64,000 nucleotides of DNA. Origin: Phycisphaerales bacterium (GTDB lineage Bacteria; Planctomycetota; Phycisphaerae; Phycisphaerales; UBA5793). Shown here in pieces: positions 1-9,084 of this stretch. Position numbers and translations under genes: made by a program. Each line of letters starts with the position of its first letter. Positions within the stretch are counted from its first letter, which is position 1. The stretch is from NCBI GenBank assembly GCA_020852515.1, contig JADZAS010000016.1, positions 250,155-314,154 of the forward strand, given 5' to 3'. The notes under the pieces are model-generated. The model searched no databases and had not been told where the DNA came from. It saw nothing but the letters and a program-made list of their open reading frames with translations.

Positions 1-616
1 GATCTGCGGCCTTCGCTCGGAAGCGGATGTGTTCGCCGCCGTCGATGCCGGCGCCGATGCCGTGGGATTCGTCTTCGTGCGTTCTTCACCACGATACATC
101 GAACCGGAGGCGGCCGCGGACCTGGTTTGCCTCTTGCCGCCGCTCGTGCACGCCGTGGGCGTGTTCGCCGATGAAAAGGCCGCCGTCGTCTGCGAAATCG
201 CTGGCGAAGCGTGCATCAATCTCGTGCAACTGCACGGCTCAGAGGACGCCGCGTGCGTTGAGATGGTGCGCGAGGCATTCCCGGTTATCAAAGGCATCCG
301 CTACGGCGAGGAGGCGATGCGCCGCTGGTCGGGTGTGGAGAGTATCGACATGCTGCTCGTGGACGGGTCCGACGGCGGGGGCGGCGCCACTCTGGACTGG
401 CGGGCCCTGGCGGGGCAGCGCGACTCGATCCGCGCGCCGCTCATGCTTGCGGGCGGGCTCACGCGTGAAAACGTGGGAGAGGCCATCGCGGCTGTCCGCC
501 CGTACGCCGTGGACGTCTCGAGCGGCGTGGAGGCCGAGCGCGGGATCAAGAACCCCGACGCCATCCGGCGCTTCTGCGATGCGGTGCGCTCGGCCGATGC
601 GACCCTGGCTGGATAG
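1..616 (+). CDS. trpF: Phosphoribosylanthranilate isomerase, 5' end outside window
   Basis: The reading frame is open from base 2 and begins ICGLRSEADVFAAVDAGADA, the classic TrpF N-terminus, so only about seven residues and the start codon are missing. TrpF isomerises N-(5-phosphoribosyl)anthranilate in tryptophan synthesis in the cytoplasm. The catalytic Cys of the KICG motif is visible at the window edge, and the catalytic Asp lies in LLVDGSDGGGGATLDW. The phosphate-binding glycine loops (MLAGGLTRENV, VDVSSGVEAERG) close the TIM barrel. The TAG stop at 614-616 is 13 bp from the end of a convergent glycosyltransferase gene. I am confident of the family; other trp genes would lie to the left. 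Confidence 0.95.
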   Translation, partial: ICGLRSEADVFAAVDAGADAVGFVFVRSSPRYIEPEAAADLVCLLPPLVHAVGVFADEKAAVVCEIAGEACINLVQLHGSEDAACVEMVREAFPVIKGIRYGEEAMRRWSGVESIDMLLVDGSDGGGGATLDWRALAGQRDSIRAPLMLAGGLTRENVGEAIAAVRPYAVDVSSGVEAERGIKNPDAIRRFCDAVRSADATLAG

Positions 617-629
617 GCTCGCGGGCCGC

Positions 630-1862
630 CTACTGCACGATTCGCTGGAAGGTCTCTTCGAGCTGGCGCTGATTGGCCTTCCAGGAGAATTCGCCGAGGC
701 TGGCTTCGAAGCCGGCGCGCGCTTCACGCTCGATGTCTTCAGGATGCTCAAGGTAGTGCGTCATCGCCTCGACGATTGTGTCGATGCGCTCGGGGTCGAT
801 GGTGCGGCCGCAGTGCACGCGGGCCAGGATCTCACCCATGTCGCCGATAGGCGTCATGACCACGACGCAGGCGTTGGCGATCGAGTCATAGAACTTGCTC
901 GGATTGATGTAGCGGAAGTTGGCGTCATTGAGATACGGCAGCACGGAGACGTGCATCTGCGCGTACAACTCCGGCATATCCGTGGTCGAGTACGCGCCGC
1001 TGAGGACGATTCCATCGCGGTACGGCTCAATGGTGCGGGCGAATTCATCCTCGTAGTACTCGGCGACTTTGCCGGCAAGGCGCAGCCGGGCCCGATCGGA
1101 GTACTTGGCAAACACGGCGGCAAAGGCCTGGAGCAACTCGTGCAGGCCGGTCCCCTTGTACACCGTGCCCAGCCGGCCGAACATGACCGGCCCGCCGGCC
1201 TTGACGGCGTCGAACTTGCCTTCGGGCCACGCGTCGATGCGCTCGTCCCAGAGAGGCTGGTTGCCGACGATGGTCACGTCGCGGCAACCCCACTGCTCGT
1301 ACTTGTTCTTCTGCCAGTTGCTGGTGATCTGCACGGCCTGTGCCATGCGGCTGTAGCGGCGCTCGAGGCCGTAGATGATGGGCAGCAGCATGCGGCGGGG
1401 GCCGGTCCAGAAGCCGTAGATCTCCGGCTCGTGCGCATCGAAGATGACGGGCAGATTGAGCCGGCGCTGAATCATGGGGATCATTGGGCTCAGGTCCTGG
1501 CCGATGATCTTGACCGCGTCAAATCTGCCGCTCGCGAGGCAGTCGAAAATCGCCCGATGCATCTTTCGGAAACTGAGAAAGTTCTTCGGCCCGCCCCAGC
1601 TCTGCGACCGCACCGGCACGCGGTGCACCCGCACGCCGAAGTGATCCTCGTCAGGCGGGAGTTTCATCTCGCGATTGACGGCAAAGACGGTCACGTCATG
1701 GCCGGCGTCGCGCAGCAGTCGCGCCTGGCCGCAGTAGCGGCCGTAGGTGCCCTGGAAGCGTTCAAACGTGCGACTGATGCAGTAGGCGATGCGCAGGGGG
1801 CGCCCGGTGCGCAAGCCGCCCAGGCCGGGCTGGGGCGCTTGGCCAATGCTGGGAATCGTCAT
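630..1862 (-). CDS. GT4-type glycosyltransferase (410 aa)
   Basis: This is a cytoplasmic glycosyltransferase of the GT-B fold. The N-terminal half has the acceptor-domain pattern RIAYCISRTFERFQGTYG, then LLRDAGHDVTVFAV and FDAHEPEIYGFW. The C-terminal half has MFGRLGTVYKGTGLHELLQA and a late sugar-nucleotide site, YLNDANFRYINPSKFYDSI, where related enzymes have an E-x7-E motif. It is the most downstream gene of a minus-strand pair with the polysaccharide export lipoprotein, 20 bp apart, so it probably acts in capsule or exopolysaccharide assembly. Donor and acceptor sugars cannot be told from sequence. Confidence 0.85.
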   Translation of the reverse strand: MTIPSIGQAPQPGLGGLRTGRPLRIAYCISRTFERFQGTYGRYCGQARLLRDAGHDVTVFAVNREMKLPPDEDHFGVRVHRVPVRSQSWGGPKNFLSFRKMHRAIFDCLASGRFDAVKIIGQDLSPMIPMIQRRLNLPVIFDAHEPEIYGFWTGPRRMLLPIIYGLERRYSRMAQAVQITSNWQKNKYEQWGCRDVTIVGNQPLWDERIDAWPEGKFDAVKAGGPVMFGRLGTVYKGTGLHELLQAFAAVFAKYSDRARLRLAGKVAEYYEDEFARTIEPYRDGIVLSGAYSTTDMPELYAQMHVSVLPYLNDANFRYINPSKFYDSIANACVVVMTPIGDMGEILARVHCGRTIDPERIDTIVEAMTHYLEHPEDIEREARAGFEASLGEFSWKANQRQLEETFQRIVQ

Positions 1863-1882
1863 GGGACTCGATCCGCCCGAAC

Positions 1883-2725
1883 TCAGCGAACGATAACCGT
1901 GGTCCGCGTCGAACTGTCACCGGTCTGAAGGATTTCGCGCACGTCCGGGTAGAGCACGATGCCGCGCTCGACGTCAACTGCAGCGCCGAACATGGTGCTG
2001 ATGAACTGGAAGGCCGATTCCCACTGGGCGCGCTCGTTGGTTGGAACGAAGATGATGTCGCCGCGCTCGAGCGGGATGTTGGCCGAGAGCGATTCGATCG
2101 ACGGATTGAGCATCATCTCGCGGTAGTCGAACAGGCCAGCCGCGACGAACTCATCGGACATGCGGCGGATGAGAACCATCTTGCGCAGCGAGGCGTCGCG
2201 CGTCGGGCCGCCGGCGTCGGCCAGGGCGTCGAGGATCGTCATGCCGCGCTGATACGCGACGCGTCCCTGCTTGGGCACCTGACCCATGACGCGCACGTAC
2301 TGCTGCATCTGGCTGATGAGATTCACCGTCACCGAGGGATCGACATAATTGCCCTGCAGGCCGCTCGCGATCTTGCGCCGCGCATCGGCGGTCGTCAGAC
2401 CTTCCAGCCGCATGGGGCCGACGAGCGGGTACTGGATGCCGCCGTCAGAGTCGATCGTGTATTCGCCGTCGAGATTGGGATCCTGGTAGACCCGGATGGC
2501 GATGCGGTCTCCGGGCACGAGCGTGTAGGGAAGTGAACTGGCGCTGATGGGACGCTGCGGCTCGGCCCCCTCCACTGCGGGCGGGGCGCCGAAGTCCGAG
2601 CCGGTTGGCTGCATGTCTGTAGGCATGTTGCAGCCGCCGACCATCACGCACCAGGCGACGAATGCCGCCAAGGCCGGCAGACGAACGATTCCAGTCCGGA
2701 AGTATCCATCCACGCGTGAGTTCAC
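1883..2725 (-). CDS. Wza-like polysaccharide export lipoprotein
   Basis: This is an outer-membrane polysaccharide export protein of the Wza/Poly_export-SLBB family. The N-terminus is a lipoprotein signal ending VMVGGC. It is followed by the Poly_export motif YTLVPGDRIAIRVYQDPNLD, the ligand-like stretch GGIQYPLVGPMRLEGLT, and an SLBB segment VRVMGQVPKQGRVAYQRGMT with ILDALADAGG. I chose the GTG at 2723-2725 because GGAGAG lies 6 bases upstream. The in-frame ATG at 2776 has no ribosome site and would put 17 charged residues before the signal. It pairs with the glycosyltransferase downstream. No Wzc-like kinase is seen here. Confidence 0.88.
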   Translation of the reverse strand: MNSRVDGYFRTGIVRLPALAAFVAWCVMVGGCNMPTDMQPTGSDFGAPPAVEGAEPQRPISASSLPYTLVPGDRIAIRVYQDPNLDGEYTIDSDGGIQYPLVGPMRLEGLTTADARRKIASGLQGNYVDPSVTVNLISQMQQYVRVMGQVPKQGRVAYQRGMTILDALADAGGPTRDASLRKMVLIRRMSDEFVAAGLFDYREMMLNPSIESLSANIPLERGDIIFVPTNERAQWESAFQFISTMFGAAVDVERGIVLYPDVREILQTGDSSTRTTVIVR

Positions 2726-2934
2726 TCTCGTCTCTCCGGTTGCGAGCCGCCGATCGAACCGACGGCGGTCCAGCATTATTGCAGTCCACAGGCCCCGTGC
2801 AAGCCAGCCGCCGGGGCCGGAGAATCTTGGTCACCCGCTCGACGGCCGATCATCCGGATGCGCCACCGGGCCATACAGAGTATCATCCCGCCCACACGCG
2901 GCAAACTTCGTCTTCATTTCCCGTTGAGCCAGTT

Positions 2935-3747
2935 GTGCACCCCGCAGCGGTCCTGCCCATCCTCGCCTACCACAGTATCGACGAATTCGGCACGTCGATC
3001 TCAGTCTCGCCCGAGGTTTTCCAGCGGCAAATGCAGTGGTTCGCCGCGCACGGCTGGAAGACCCTGGCGCTGAGCGAGGCGGCGGCCCTCGTCAGGGCCG
3101 GCCGCCCCATCGAGCCCCGCAGTTTCGTCCTGACATTCGACGACGGCATGCAGTCGCTGCTCACGCACGCGGCTCCGGTGCTGGCCGAGCACGGCTTTTG
3201 CGCCGCGACGTTCGTAGTCACCGGCCTCGTCGGCAGGTCGCCGGAGTGGTACCGCATGCCCGGCCCCTATCGAACAATTCCGCTGCTCGACCGAGCCGGG
3301 CTCGAGCGACTGGTCGGCCTCGGATGGGAACTCCATCCGCACACGCACGATCACCCCGTGCTGCCCCACCTGCCCCCGGATGTGCAGGCGGACCAGATCG
3401 GCCGCAGCCAGTCGCTCGTCAAGGAGTGGTTCGGCCAAGGCGGCGGCGTGCTCGCCTACCCGTTCGGGCAGTTCAACGCCGACACGAAACGAGCGATGGA
3501 GCAGTGCGGGCTTGTCGCGGGCGTCACGCTTTCCTTTGGCAGTCGCCTGAACCCGGCCCGACCTTACGAGTGGCCGCGTGTCGGCTCGGCGTGGCTGAAG
3601 GGATCGAACCTGCGCCAGGCACTGGCGGTGACGGGCTGGCTCGAACGCTACGTCGCGCTGCGCTCGCTGGTGAAGAAGGGCCGCGAGCGGCACTTTCGCC
3701 AGCCGACGACTGAGACCACGCGCGGGCTCATCGCGCTGGAGGGGTGA
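2935..3747 (+). CDS. Polysaccharide deacetylase (NodB/CE4 type)
   Basis: A CE4 carbohydrate esterase removes N- or O-acetyl groups from polysaccharides. PILAYHSI opens the barrel. The metal and catalytic motif is FVLTFDDGMQSLLTHA (the TFDD pair), and the second metal motif is ELHPHTHDHPVL (HxxxH-like). YPFGQFNADTKRAMEQCGLV matches the motif 3-4 region. The frame is open well upstream of 2935. I chose GTG at 2935 because homology begins right after it, but no Shine-Dalgarno supports any start, so the first 30-90 residues are uncertain. It diverges from the export lipoprotein gene and ends with its stop directly abutting the plsY stop. No signal peptide is visible with this start. Confidence 0.82.
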   Translation: MHPAAVLPILAYHSIDEFGTSISVSPEVFQRQMQWFAAHGWKTLALSEAAALVRAGRPIEPRSFVLTFDDGMQSLLTHAAPVLAEHGFCAATFVVTGLVGRSPEWYRMPGPYRTIPLLDRAGLERLVGLGWELHPHTHDHPVLPHLPPDVQADQIGRSQSLVKEWFGQGGGVLAYPFGQFNADTKRAMEQCGLVAGVTLSFGSRLNPARPYEWPRVGSAWLKGSNLRQALAVTGWLERYVALRSLVKKGRERHFRQPTTETTRGLIALEG

Positions 3748-4467
3748 TCACTTTTTTTCGCCCGGCGCGGGTTCGCCGACGCGCGTCTCGGTGCCCGCGC
3801 GGATGCGGGCGATGTTGCTGCGGTGCTTCCAGAGCACGAGCAGCGCCAGCAGCGCCGTAACCAGCAGGAATGGCCAGCGGTCGCTTGCACGACCGACAAA
3901 GCCCCCGGCAGAGCCTCCGGTCGTTGACGCGATGCTCAGCAGATACCACAGCGGCAGACTCAGCGCGGCGAGCATCGAAGCGACGCTGATCATCCGCCAG
4001 AGTTTGACCGCCGCCAGCCAGACCACCAGGGCGCCGAGGATCGGCCAGGTGAGATGCGGGTAGATGCCCAGCAACGAGCCAAAGCCGGTCGCGACTCCCT
4101 TGCCGCCTTTGAAGCCGAGGAAGATCGAATTGGTGTGTCCGACGATCGCGGCGAAGGCCACCCCGATCCACAGCAGCATCTGGGTTTGCGTGATGTCCTT
4201 TTCGACGTCGCGCATGTCGGCCGCAAACAGGCCGCACCACACCCCCGCCACAACCGTCGGGCCGAGCCCCTTGCAGACATCCAGGGCGAAACAGAGCATG
4301 CCATACTTGCGCCCGAGCGTGCGGCCGACGTTGGAGGCGCCGACGTTACCCGAGCCGTGCAGGCGGATGTCGATGCCGCGGGCGCGGCCGATGATCAGTG
4401 CAAATGGGATTGAACCGACCCCGTAGGCGGCGACGAGCAGAATGGACCATTTGACGGGATCGGTCAC
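3748..4467 (-). CDS. plsY: Glycerol-3-phosphate acyltransferase PlsY
   Basis: PlsY is an integral membrane enzyme that moves an acyl group from acyl-phosphate to glycerol-3-phosphate, starting phospholipid synthesis. All three family motifs are visible: SGNVGASNVGRTLG in the first cytoplasmic loop, the glycine-rich GGKGVATGFG, and a later hydrophobic segment. About seven membrane helices are apparent. I chose the GTG at 4465-4467 (239 aa) because the membrane domain starts immediately after it (TDPVKWSILLVAAYGVGSIP); an ATG farther upstream would add 35 unlike residues. It is convergent with the deacetylase, with no bases between the stops. Confidence 0.93.
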   Translation of the reverse strand: MTDPVKWSILLVAAYGVGSIPFALIIGRARGIDIRLHGSGNVGASNVGRTLGRKYGMLCFALDVCKGLGPTVVAGVWCGLFAADMRDVEKDITQTQMLLWIGVAFAAIVGHTNSIFLGFKGGKGVATGFGSLLGIYPHLTWPILGALVVWLAAVKLWRMISVASMLAALSLPLWYLLSIASTTGGSAGGFVGRASDRWPFLLVTALLALLVLWKHRSNIARIRAGTETRVGEPAPGEKK

Positions 4468-4519
4468 GCAGCGGCTCCCAGCGGGGGCGCGATCATAGCG
4501 CAGCGGCTGCGCCGGCCGA

Positions 4520-5662
4520 TCAACAGGCGTACTCGCGCGCGAGCGCTTCCATTCGATCGACGAAAAGATCAAAGCGCATGCTCGGCGCGATGGCCTGCGC
4601 GGTGCGCCTCGCGGCCTGGTGGTGCGATTCCTCGAGCAGGCCGATCATGGCGTCGCGCAGCGCCTGGGCGCGCGCCGTCGAGACAATGCGGCCGGCCAGG
4701 CGCTGGTCGGGGCCTCGCATCCGCTCGGCCCCGGCCGTCGCCGTCGTGGTGATCACGGGCAGACCGAACGCGAGGCACTCCCAGATGAAACGGCCGAACA
4801 TGGATCTCGCCGCGGGGATGATCCCGACGTCTGCCGCGGCGAGCAGGTGCTCCATCTCGCGCGTGCGCGAGACGAGCCGGATGTGCTCGTCGCAGCGGAG
4901 ATCGACGGCCAGATCGTGCAGGGGCCAAGGATCCTCGCACGCCATGACGAGCCGCGCCTGGGGGTGGCCGCTGTCGACGGTCTCGGCAAACGCCCGCAGC
5001 GCCGCCGAACCGCCCTTGCGCGCCGGCGACTTGGCCGCCCAGAGGAAAACGACCTGCCCGGGATCGATGTCGAGAATCTCTCTCGCTTCCTGGCGCTGCT
5101 GCAGCGCTTTGGTTTGCTCCATGGGCGGCTCGATGGGAGAAGCGCCTGGGATTCGCCGCAACAGGCGCTCGATTCCCGGCGCTTCGTCGAGCAGAGCCTC
5201 GGCCATGGCGTCGCTCAGCGCCACCACGCATCCCAGCCGCCGGTCCCGCCGTGTGCGCAGGCCGACGGTCAGGGAGACGAGTTTCCGCGGATCGATCAGA
5301 TTGAGCAGGCGCCGCGCGCCGCGGCCGGGCTGGCGGTCGGGTCCGGGAGCGAAGCCAAACGTGGGGATCAGGATGTCCGCCGGGATCGCCGCATGGAACG
5401 AGATCGAGGCATCGCACGGCAGATCGCGCATCACCTGCCCGGCCCAGCGGTGCAGCATCAGCGGCCGGTGCGATGCGCCCGACTGATAGAGCCGCCGGGC
5501 GATAATGCGCAAATCGGGATAGAGCTCGGGATCAGTCACCGTATCGCAGACGATGGTGACTTCATGGCCGCGCTGGACGAAGCGCCGGCCGAGTTCGGTC
5601 ACCACCTGCGCGTGAGCGCCGACGAAACGCCGCACATGTTCGTAGGCAATCACGATGCGCAT
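4520..5662 (-). CDS. GT4-type glycosyltransferase (380 aa)
   Basis: This is a second GT-B glycosyltransferase. It starts MRIVIAYEHVRRFVGAHAQV with ELGRRFVQRGHEVTIVCDTV, the usual N-terminal Rossmann strand and helix. The C-terminal donor domain has VFLWAAKSPARKGGSAALRA, HIRLVSRTREMEHLLAAADV and FIWECLAFGLPVITTTATAG, the last being the region of the E-x7-E nucleotide-sugar motif. The ATG at 5660-5662 is chosen because homology starts there; it overlaps the upstream ligase-like gene by 13 bp, implying co-translation. It is distantly like LPS-core glycosyltransferases. Substrate unknown. Confidence 0.84.
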   Translation of the reverse strand: MRIVIAYEHVRRFVGAHAQVVTELGRRFVQRGHEVTIVCDTVTDPELYPDLRIIARRLYQSGASHRPLMLHRWAGQVMRDLPCDASISFHAAIPADILIPTFGFAPGPDRQPGRGARRLLNLIDPRKLVSLTVGLRTRRDRRLGCVVALSDAMAEALLDEAPGIERLLRRIPGASPIEPPMEQTKALQQRQEAREILDIDPGQVVFLWAAKSPARKGGSAALRAFAETVDSGHPQARLVMACEDPWPLHDLAVDLRCDEHIRLVSRTREMEHLLAAADVGIIPAARSMFGRFIWECLAFGLPVITTTATAGAERMRGPDQRLAGRIVSTARAQALRDAMIGLLEESHHQAARRTAQAIAPSMRFDLFVDRMEALAREYAC

Positions 5663-7032
5663 GGTTGCTCCGTCGAAGCAGGTGGCGCGGATGGCCGGCT
5701 TTCGGATGGCTTCCAGCGGGCGGGCTCGCGCGACTCGTAGGCACCGATCGCCACGAGCAGCATGAGGATCATCATTCCCGGGGCGCTCATGTGGTGGCTG
5801 TCGAATGCAAACGCGACAAAGAGCGCGGCCCAAGGCGGCCACCATTGGAGCGGCACTCTTCGGCCAGCCGCGCGCGGCGTCCACGCGAGCGCCGCCCAGA
5901 AGGCGAGATAGAGCGCCAGCCCCGGCGCGCCAAGCACTGCTGCATGGTAGAGCAGCGCGCTATGCGGATGGGTGAGCAACCCGGTCGATGCGTGCACCGA
6001 TGGATCGGCCAACGGCTCCGGAACTGCGGGCCGGTGCGATTGAACATACTGACGCGCCGCGCCCACATAGCCGCCAGCGCCCACCCCCAGAAGCGGGTGA
6101 TGCTTCAGCAGGTGCAGCGTGATGTCCTTCTGGCGCCACCGAGCCGCGACGTCGCCGGAGTAGTCGCCGCGACCAATGGCCGCGCGCAGATCAGTTGCCG
6201 CGCCGCGAACCCGACTGAGCATCTGCGGGCCGAGCACGAGGCCAATGGCGAGAATGCCCAGGAGCAGAGTCGCCGCCGCGGCCCGCGTGCGGCGGCTGGC
6301 GCCGGAGCACTGTCTTGCCAGCGCGGGGAGCGCCGCTGCTAGGCCAGCGAGCGCGGCAATCCACCCGCCGCGACTGCCCGTCAGCGCCAGGCCGACTGCA
6401 GCGGCGAGCGCGAGCAGCACGGCACCGGCGGCGCCTCGCGCGCCGCCCGGCCGGATGAGCCACAGCAGCCAGATGGCGGAGACGGCGACGAGGGCCGTCG
6501 AGTTGGGATGCACGAGGCCGGGGTAACGGCCGGCAATGCGCTCGGCGTGCCACCACAGGAACATGGGCCAATGCTCCGGAAGCATCCATTGGCCGATCTG
6601 GACCACCGCGGCCGCCGCCGCGCCTGCGGCCAGCGCCCACACAAGCAGTCGCCAGCGATGCGCGATGGGCCAGACGGCGATCAGAAACGGCGCCTGAAAG
6701 CGAAGGATGATCGCCTCGTCCCATCCCTCGGGCCGGTCCTCCGACCAGAGCAGCGAGAGTAGCGTCCACGCCAGCAGGCCCAGCAGGACCCACACGATGG
6801 GCAGACGAATGAGATAGCCGACAGCTGGCCCCGTCGCCCAGAGGCGCAGCAGCGAGTAGCCGATGGCGATGCCGGCCATGATCGCCAGCGGCGCCGTGCC
6901 CAGCGGGAGCACAAACAGCGTGGCCATGATCAGCCCCGTGTGCACGCGATCGCCGATCGGATCGCGCTGGCGGGCGCGCGCCATCATGCCCAGCGCATCA
7001 TCGGGCGCCGGCCTGGCGGGATGGACATTCAC
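5650..7032 (-). CDS. O-antigen ligase / Wzy-like membrane protein (460 aa)
   Basis: A polytopic inner-membrane protein of about eleven to twelve helices with the Wzy_C/WaaL signature. The large periplasmic loop reads LLKHHPLLGVGAGGYVGAA and then LLTHPHSALLYHAAVLGAPG, the His-rich motif of ligases and polymerases. Such proteins join undecaprenyl-linked polysaccharide to an acceptor or polymerise it. The GTG at 7030-7032 overlaps the TGA of the upstream GT2 gene as GTGA; the downstream glycosyltransferase also overlaps. The run 7820 to 4520 therefore reads as one transcription unit. Ligase and polymerase cannot be separated by sequence alone. Confidence 0.85.
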   Translation of the reverse strand: MNVHPARPAPDDALGMMARARQRDPIGDRVHTGLIMATLFVLPLGTAPLAIMAGIAIGYSLLRLWATGPAVGYLIRLPIVWVLLGLLAWTLLSLLWSEDRPEGWDEAIILRFQAPFLIAVWPIAHRWRLLVWALAAGAAAAAVVQIGQWMLPEHWPMFLWWHAERIAGRYPGLVHPNSTALVAVSAIWLLWLIRPGGARGAAGAVLLALAAAVGLALTGSRGGWIAALAGLAAALPALARQCSGASRRTRAAAATLLLGILAIGLVLGPQMLSRVRGAATDLRAAIGRGDYSGDVAARWRQKDITLHLLKHHPLLGVGAGGYVGAARQYVQSHRPAVPEPLADPSVHASTGLLTHPHSALLYHAAVLGAPGLALYLAFWAALAWTPRAAGRRVPLQWWPPWAALFVAFAFDSHHMSAPGMMILMLLVAIGAYESREPARWKPSESRPSAPPASTEQPCAS

Positions 7033-7820
7033 GGCTGACGGTCCGCGGGCGCGGCGCCCGAGGCCAGTTCGAGCAGGCGCATGTGCTTGGCGGCGGCGCT
7101 GATGCCCGCGCCCATGGCGCACGCCCAGCCGGGCCAGCCGTCGAGCCACGCGGATTTGAGGACGATCTGCTTGAGGATCGCCGCCGTCGGCGAGATGGCA
7201 AGGTGGAGCACTGAAGCGCGGCGGCCGAGCTGGTGGTAACTCTCACCGGCGTGCACGCCATGGTTGATCTGCTTGCGGAGCAGTTCGGCGACACTGGCAA
7301 ACGCATCGTGCCGCAGCACGCCGCGCAGCCGCCGCGACGGCCCCGACACATCGAGCCGGTCGTGTGGGTCGTAGCCCGCCCAGCGCGCCGACTGTGGCCG
7401 CACGAGGCGCATCCGCCACTCCGGCTGCCAGGTGTAGCGCAACTCTCGACCCGCAAACCACACGCGGCGGTTCACTTCGCACCCGGCCACGTGCGGATCG
7501 TCGCTGCTCACCACCGAGCCGATCTCGCCCGCCAGTTGTGCATCGACCGACTCATCGCTGTCAAGGCTGAGCACCCACGGCGTGTCGCACTGATCCAGCG
7601 CGAACTGCTTCTGGCGCACGTGCCCCTCCCAGTCGTGATGAATCACCTCGGCGCCCAGGCGGAGCGCCAGTTCGACGGTGCGGTCTTTCGAGCCGGAATC
7701 GACGACGACCACGCGGCCGGCGAGCGAGCGAACGCTCTCGATGGTGCGGCCGATCGTCGCTTCATTGTCGCAGGCGATGATGGCCACGCTGAGCACGGAG
7801 GGGTCGTATCGCTTGAACAT
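7029..7820 (-). CDS. GT2 glycosyltransferase, WaaE/LPS-core-like (263 aa)
   Basis: A family 2 (GT-A fold) glycosyltransferase. SVAIIACDNEATIGRTIESV is the N-terminal nucleotide-binding strand. VVVVDSGSKDRTVELA is the first acidic motif. WVLSLDSDESVDAQLAGEI carries the DxD metal site. The later RRVWFAGRELRYTWQPEWRM region is typical of the WaaE/KdtX group that adds heptose or glucose to LPS inner core. It is first in the minus-strand unit with the ligase-like protein and a GT4 enzyme. Substrate is inferred only by resemblance. Confidence 0.86.
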   Translation of the reverse strand: MFKRYDPSVLSVAIIACDNEATIGRTIESVRSLAGRVVVVDSGSKDRTVELALRLGAEVIHHDWEGHVRQKQFALDQCDTPWVLSLDSDESVDAQLAGEIGSVVSSDDPHVAGCEVNRRVWFAGRELRYTWQPEWRMRLVRPQSARWAGYDPHDRLDVSGPSRRLRGVLRHDAFASVAELLRKQINHGVHAGESYHQLGRRASVLHLAISPTAAILKQIVLKSAWLDGWPGWACAMGAGISAAAKHMRLLELASGAAPADRQP

Positions 7821-7891
7821 GTCTGATCATCATGGCGGCGGAGAGCGGCCCGTCAAACGGGGCTGCGGGCGATTGAGCGGCCCCGGCCCGC

Positions 7892-8908
7892 TCACACGCG
7901 GTCGTCAGGACGGATCGGCCGGACGATCTTGAGCGCCCGGTTGCCGCGGTGCTGGCCGATGTGCGCGAGCATCTTCTTTTCGCCCTCGACGGTAAGCACG
8001 ACCGGCCGCGTGGCGGGCTTGTCGGTGACGATCAGATCGCCCACGGAGAGGTTCATCAGGTCGTCGAGGGTGAGCGTGGTCTCGGCCAGCGTGCCGCCCA
8101 CGCTCAGCACCGCGCCGGCGAGCGAATGCGTGATGCGTTTGGCGAACTCGATGTCATCGTCATCGCGCTGCACGTTGAACCACGACTGGGCGCTGAGTTC
8201 GGGCATGAGCGGCTCAATGACGTTGAAGGGAATGCACAGGTTCATCGTGCCCGCGCGCGCGCCCATCTTGATCTCAAAGCCGATGACGACGACGACTTCG
8301 TTGGGCGGGACGATCTGCACGAGGTGCGGATTGCTCTCGGTCTCGACCAGCGTGAAGTCCAGCCGGCGAATGCCCTCCCACGCCTCGCTCAGCGCCTTGA
8401 GGGCCCGGCCGAGCACGACGCTGAGGAGTTTGATCTCGATGACCGTGAGCGCGCGCTGGGGAATGAACAGTTCGTTGCTCGCCCCGCCGAGCATCCGATC
8501 AACAAGCGGGTAGACGATCAGCGGACTCAGTTCGAGGCAGATCATCCCTTCGAGCTGCTCGGCGCGGATGAGATTGAACGCCGTCGGATTGGGCAGGCTG
8601 GAGATGAACTCCGAGTACGTCATCTGCTCGGTCGTCGCGACTTTGACCTCGACGATGGTGCGGATGAAGCCGGAGATCGCAGCGCCGAAGATGCGGCCGA
8701 ACGACTCGTGCAGCGTCTCGAGGGAGCGCATCTGCTCCTTGGAGACGCGCTCGGGCCGCTTGAAGTCGTACGCCCGGATCTCGACCTGATCCAGATCGCG
8801 GCGATGGCGCGAAAAGAGTTGGCCGGCGGTGGTCTCTTCCTCAATGGCGCCTGAATCGACCGCGGCGAGCAGGGCGTCAATGTCGGATTGATCGAGTATG
8901 TCGTTCAT
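7892..8908 (-). CDS. fliM: Flagellar motor switch protein FliM
   Basis: FliM sits in the C-ring of the flagellar switch and binds CheY-phosphate. The N-terminal peptide LDQSDIDALLAAV matches the CheY-binding EIDALL motif. The middle CheC-like domain holds EFISSLPNPTAFNLIRAEQ and LVDRMLGGASNELF. The C-terminal SpoA/FliN-like domain has LMNLSVGDLIVTDKPATRPV. I chose the ATG at 8906-8908 because upstream in-frame codons give no FliM-like sequence. It stands alone, without fliL, fliN, fliP or other flagellar genes next to it, which is unusual for fliM. Confidence 0.95.
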   Translation of the reverse strand: MNDILDQSDIDALLAAVDSGAIEEETTAGQLFSRHRRDLDQVEIRAYDFKRPERVSKEQMRSLETLHESFGRIFGAAISGFIRTIVEVKVATTEQMTYSEFISSLPNPTAFNLIRAEQLEGMICLELSPLIVYPLVDRMLGGASNELFIPQRALTVIEIKLLSVVLGRALKALSEAWEGIRRLDFTLVETESNPHLVQIVPPNEVVVVIGFEIKMGARAGTMNLCIPFNVIEPLMPELSAQSWFNVQRDDDDIEFAKRITHSLAGAVLSVGGTLAETTLTLDDLMNLSVGDLIVTDKPATRPVVLTVEGEKKMLAHIGQHRGNRALKIVRPIRPDDRV

Positions 8909-9039
8909 GCACCCTGCCGCCAGCCATCGCGCGCAGCCCGACCCGGGGCCGCACGCCGGACCCATCCGCTTTATCGGACACCGCCGAGGGGCCACTTGAA
9001 CCCCGGCCGTCGCGGTTCGTAGAGAGTAAACCTCGTCGC

Positions 9040-9045
9040 TATACT
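9040..9045 (+). promoter_or_regulatory. Possible -10 element (TATACT) for the DsbD gene
   Basis: TATACT is a five-of-six match to a housekeeping -10 box and lies 39 bp before the dsbD-like ATG in the fliM/dsbD divergent gap. The -35 region at the expected spacing is poor. A purine-rich GGGAGA ribosome site follows at about 9074-9079. Start mapping has not been done, so this is tentative. Confidence 0.3.
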
Positions 9046-9084
9046 CGCCTGATTCGGCTGGCTGCTTTCCCGGGAGACCCTAAA

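Noticed and set aside
3740-3765. GTGATCAC palindrome followed by a T-run between the deacetylase and plsY stops
   Set aside because: The palindrome has no loop and is only 8 bases, formed by two abutting stop codons; too weak to call a terminator.
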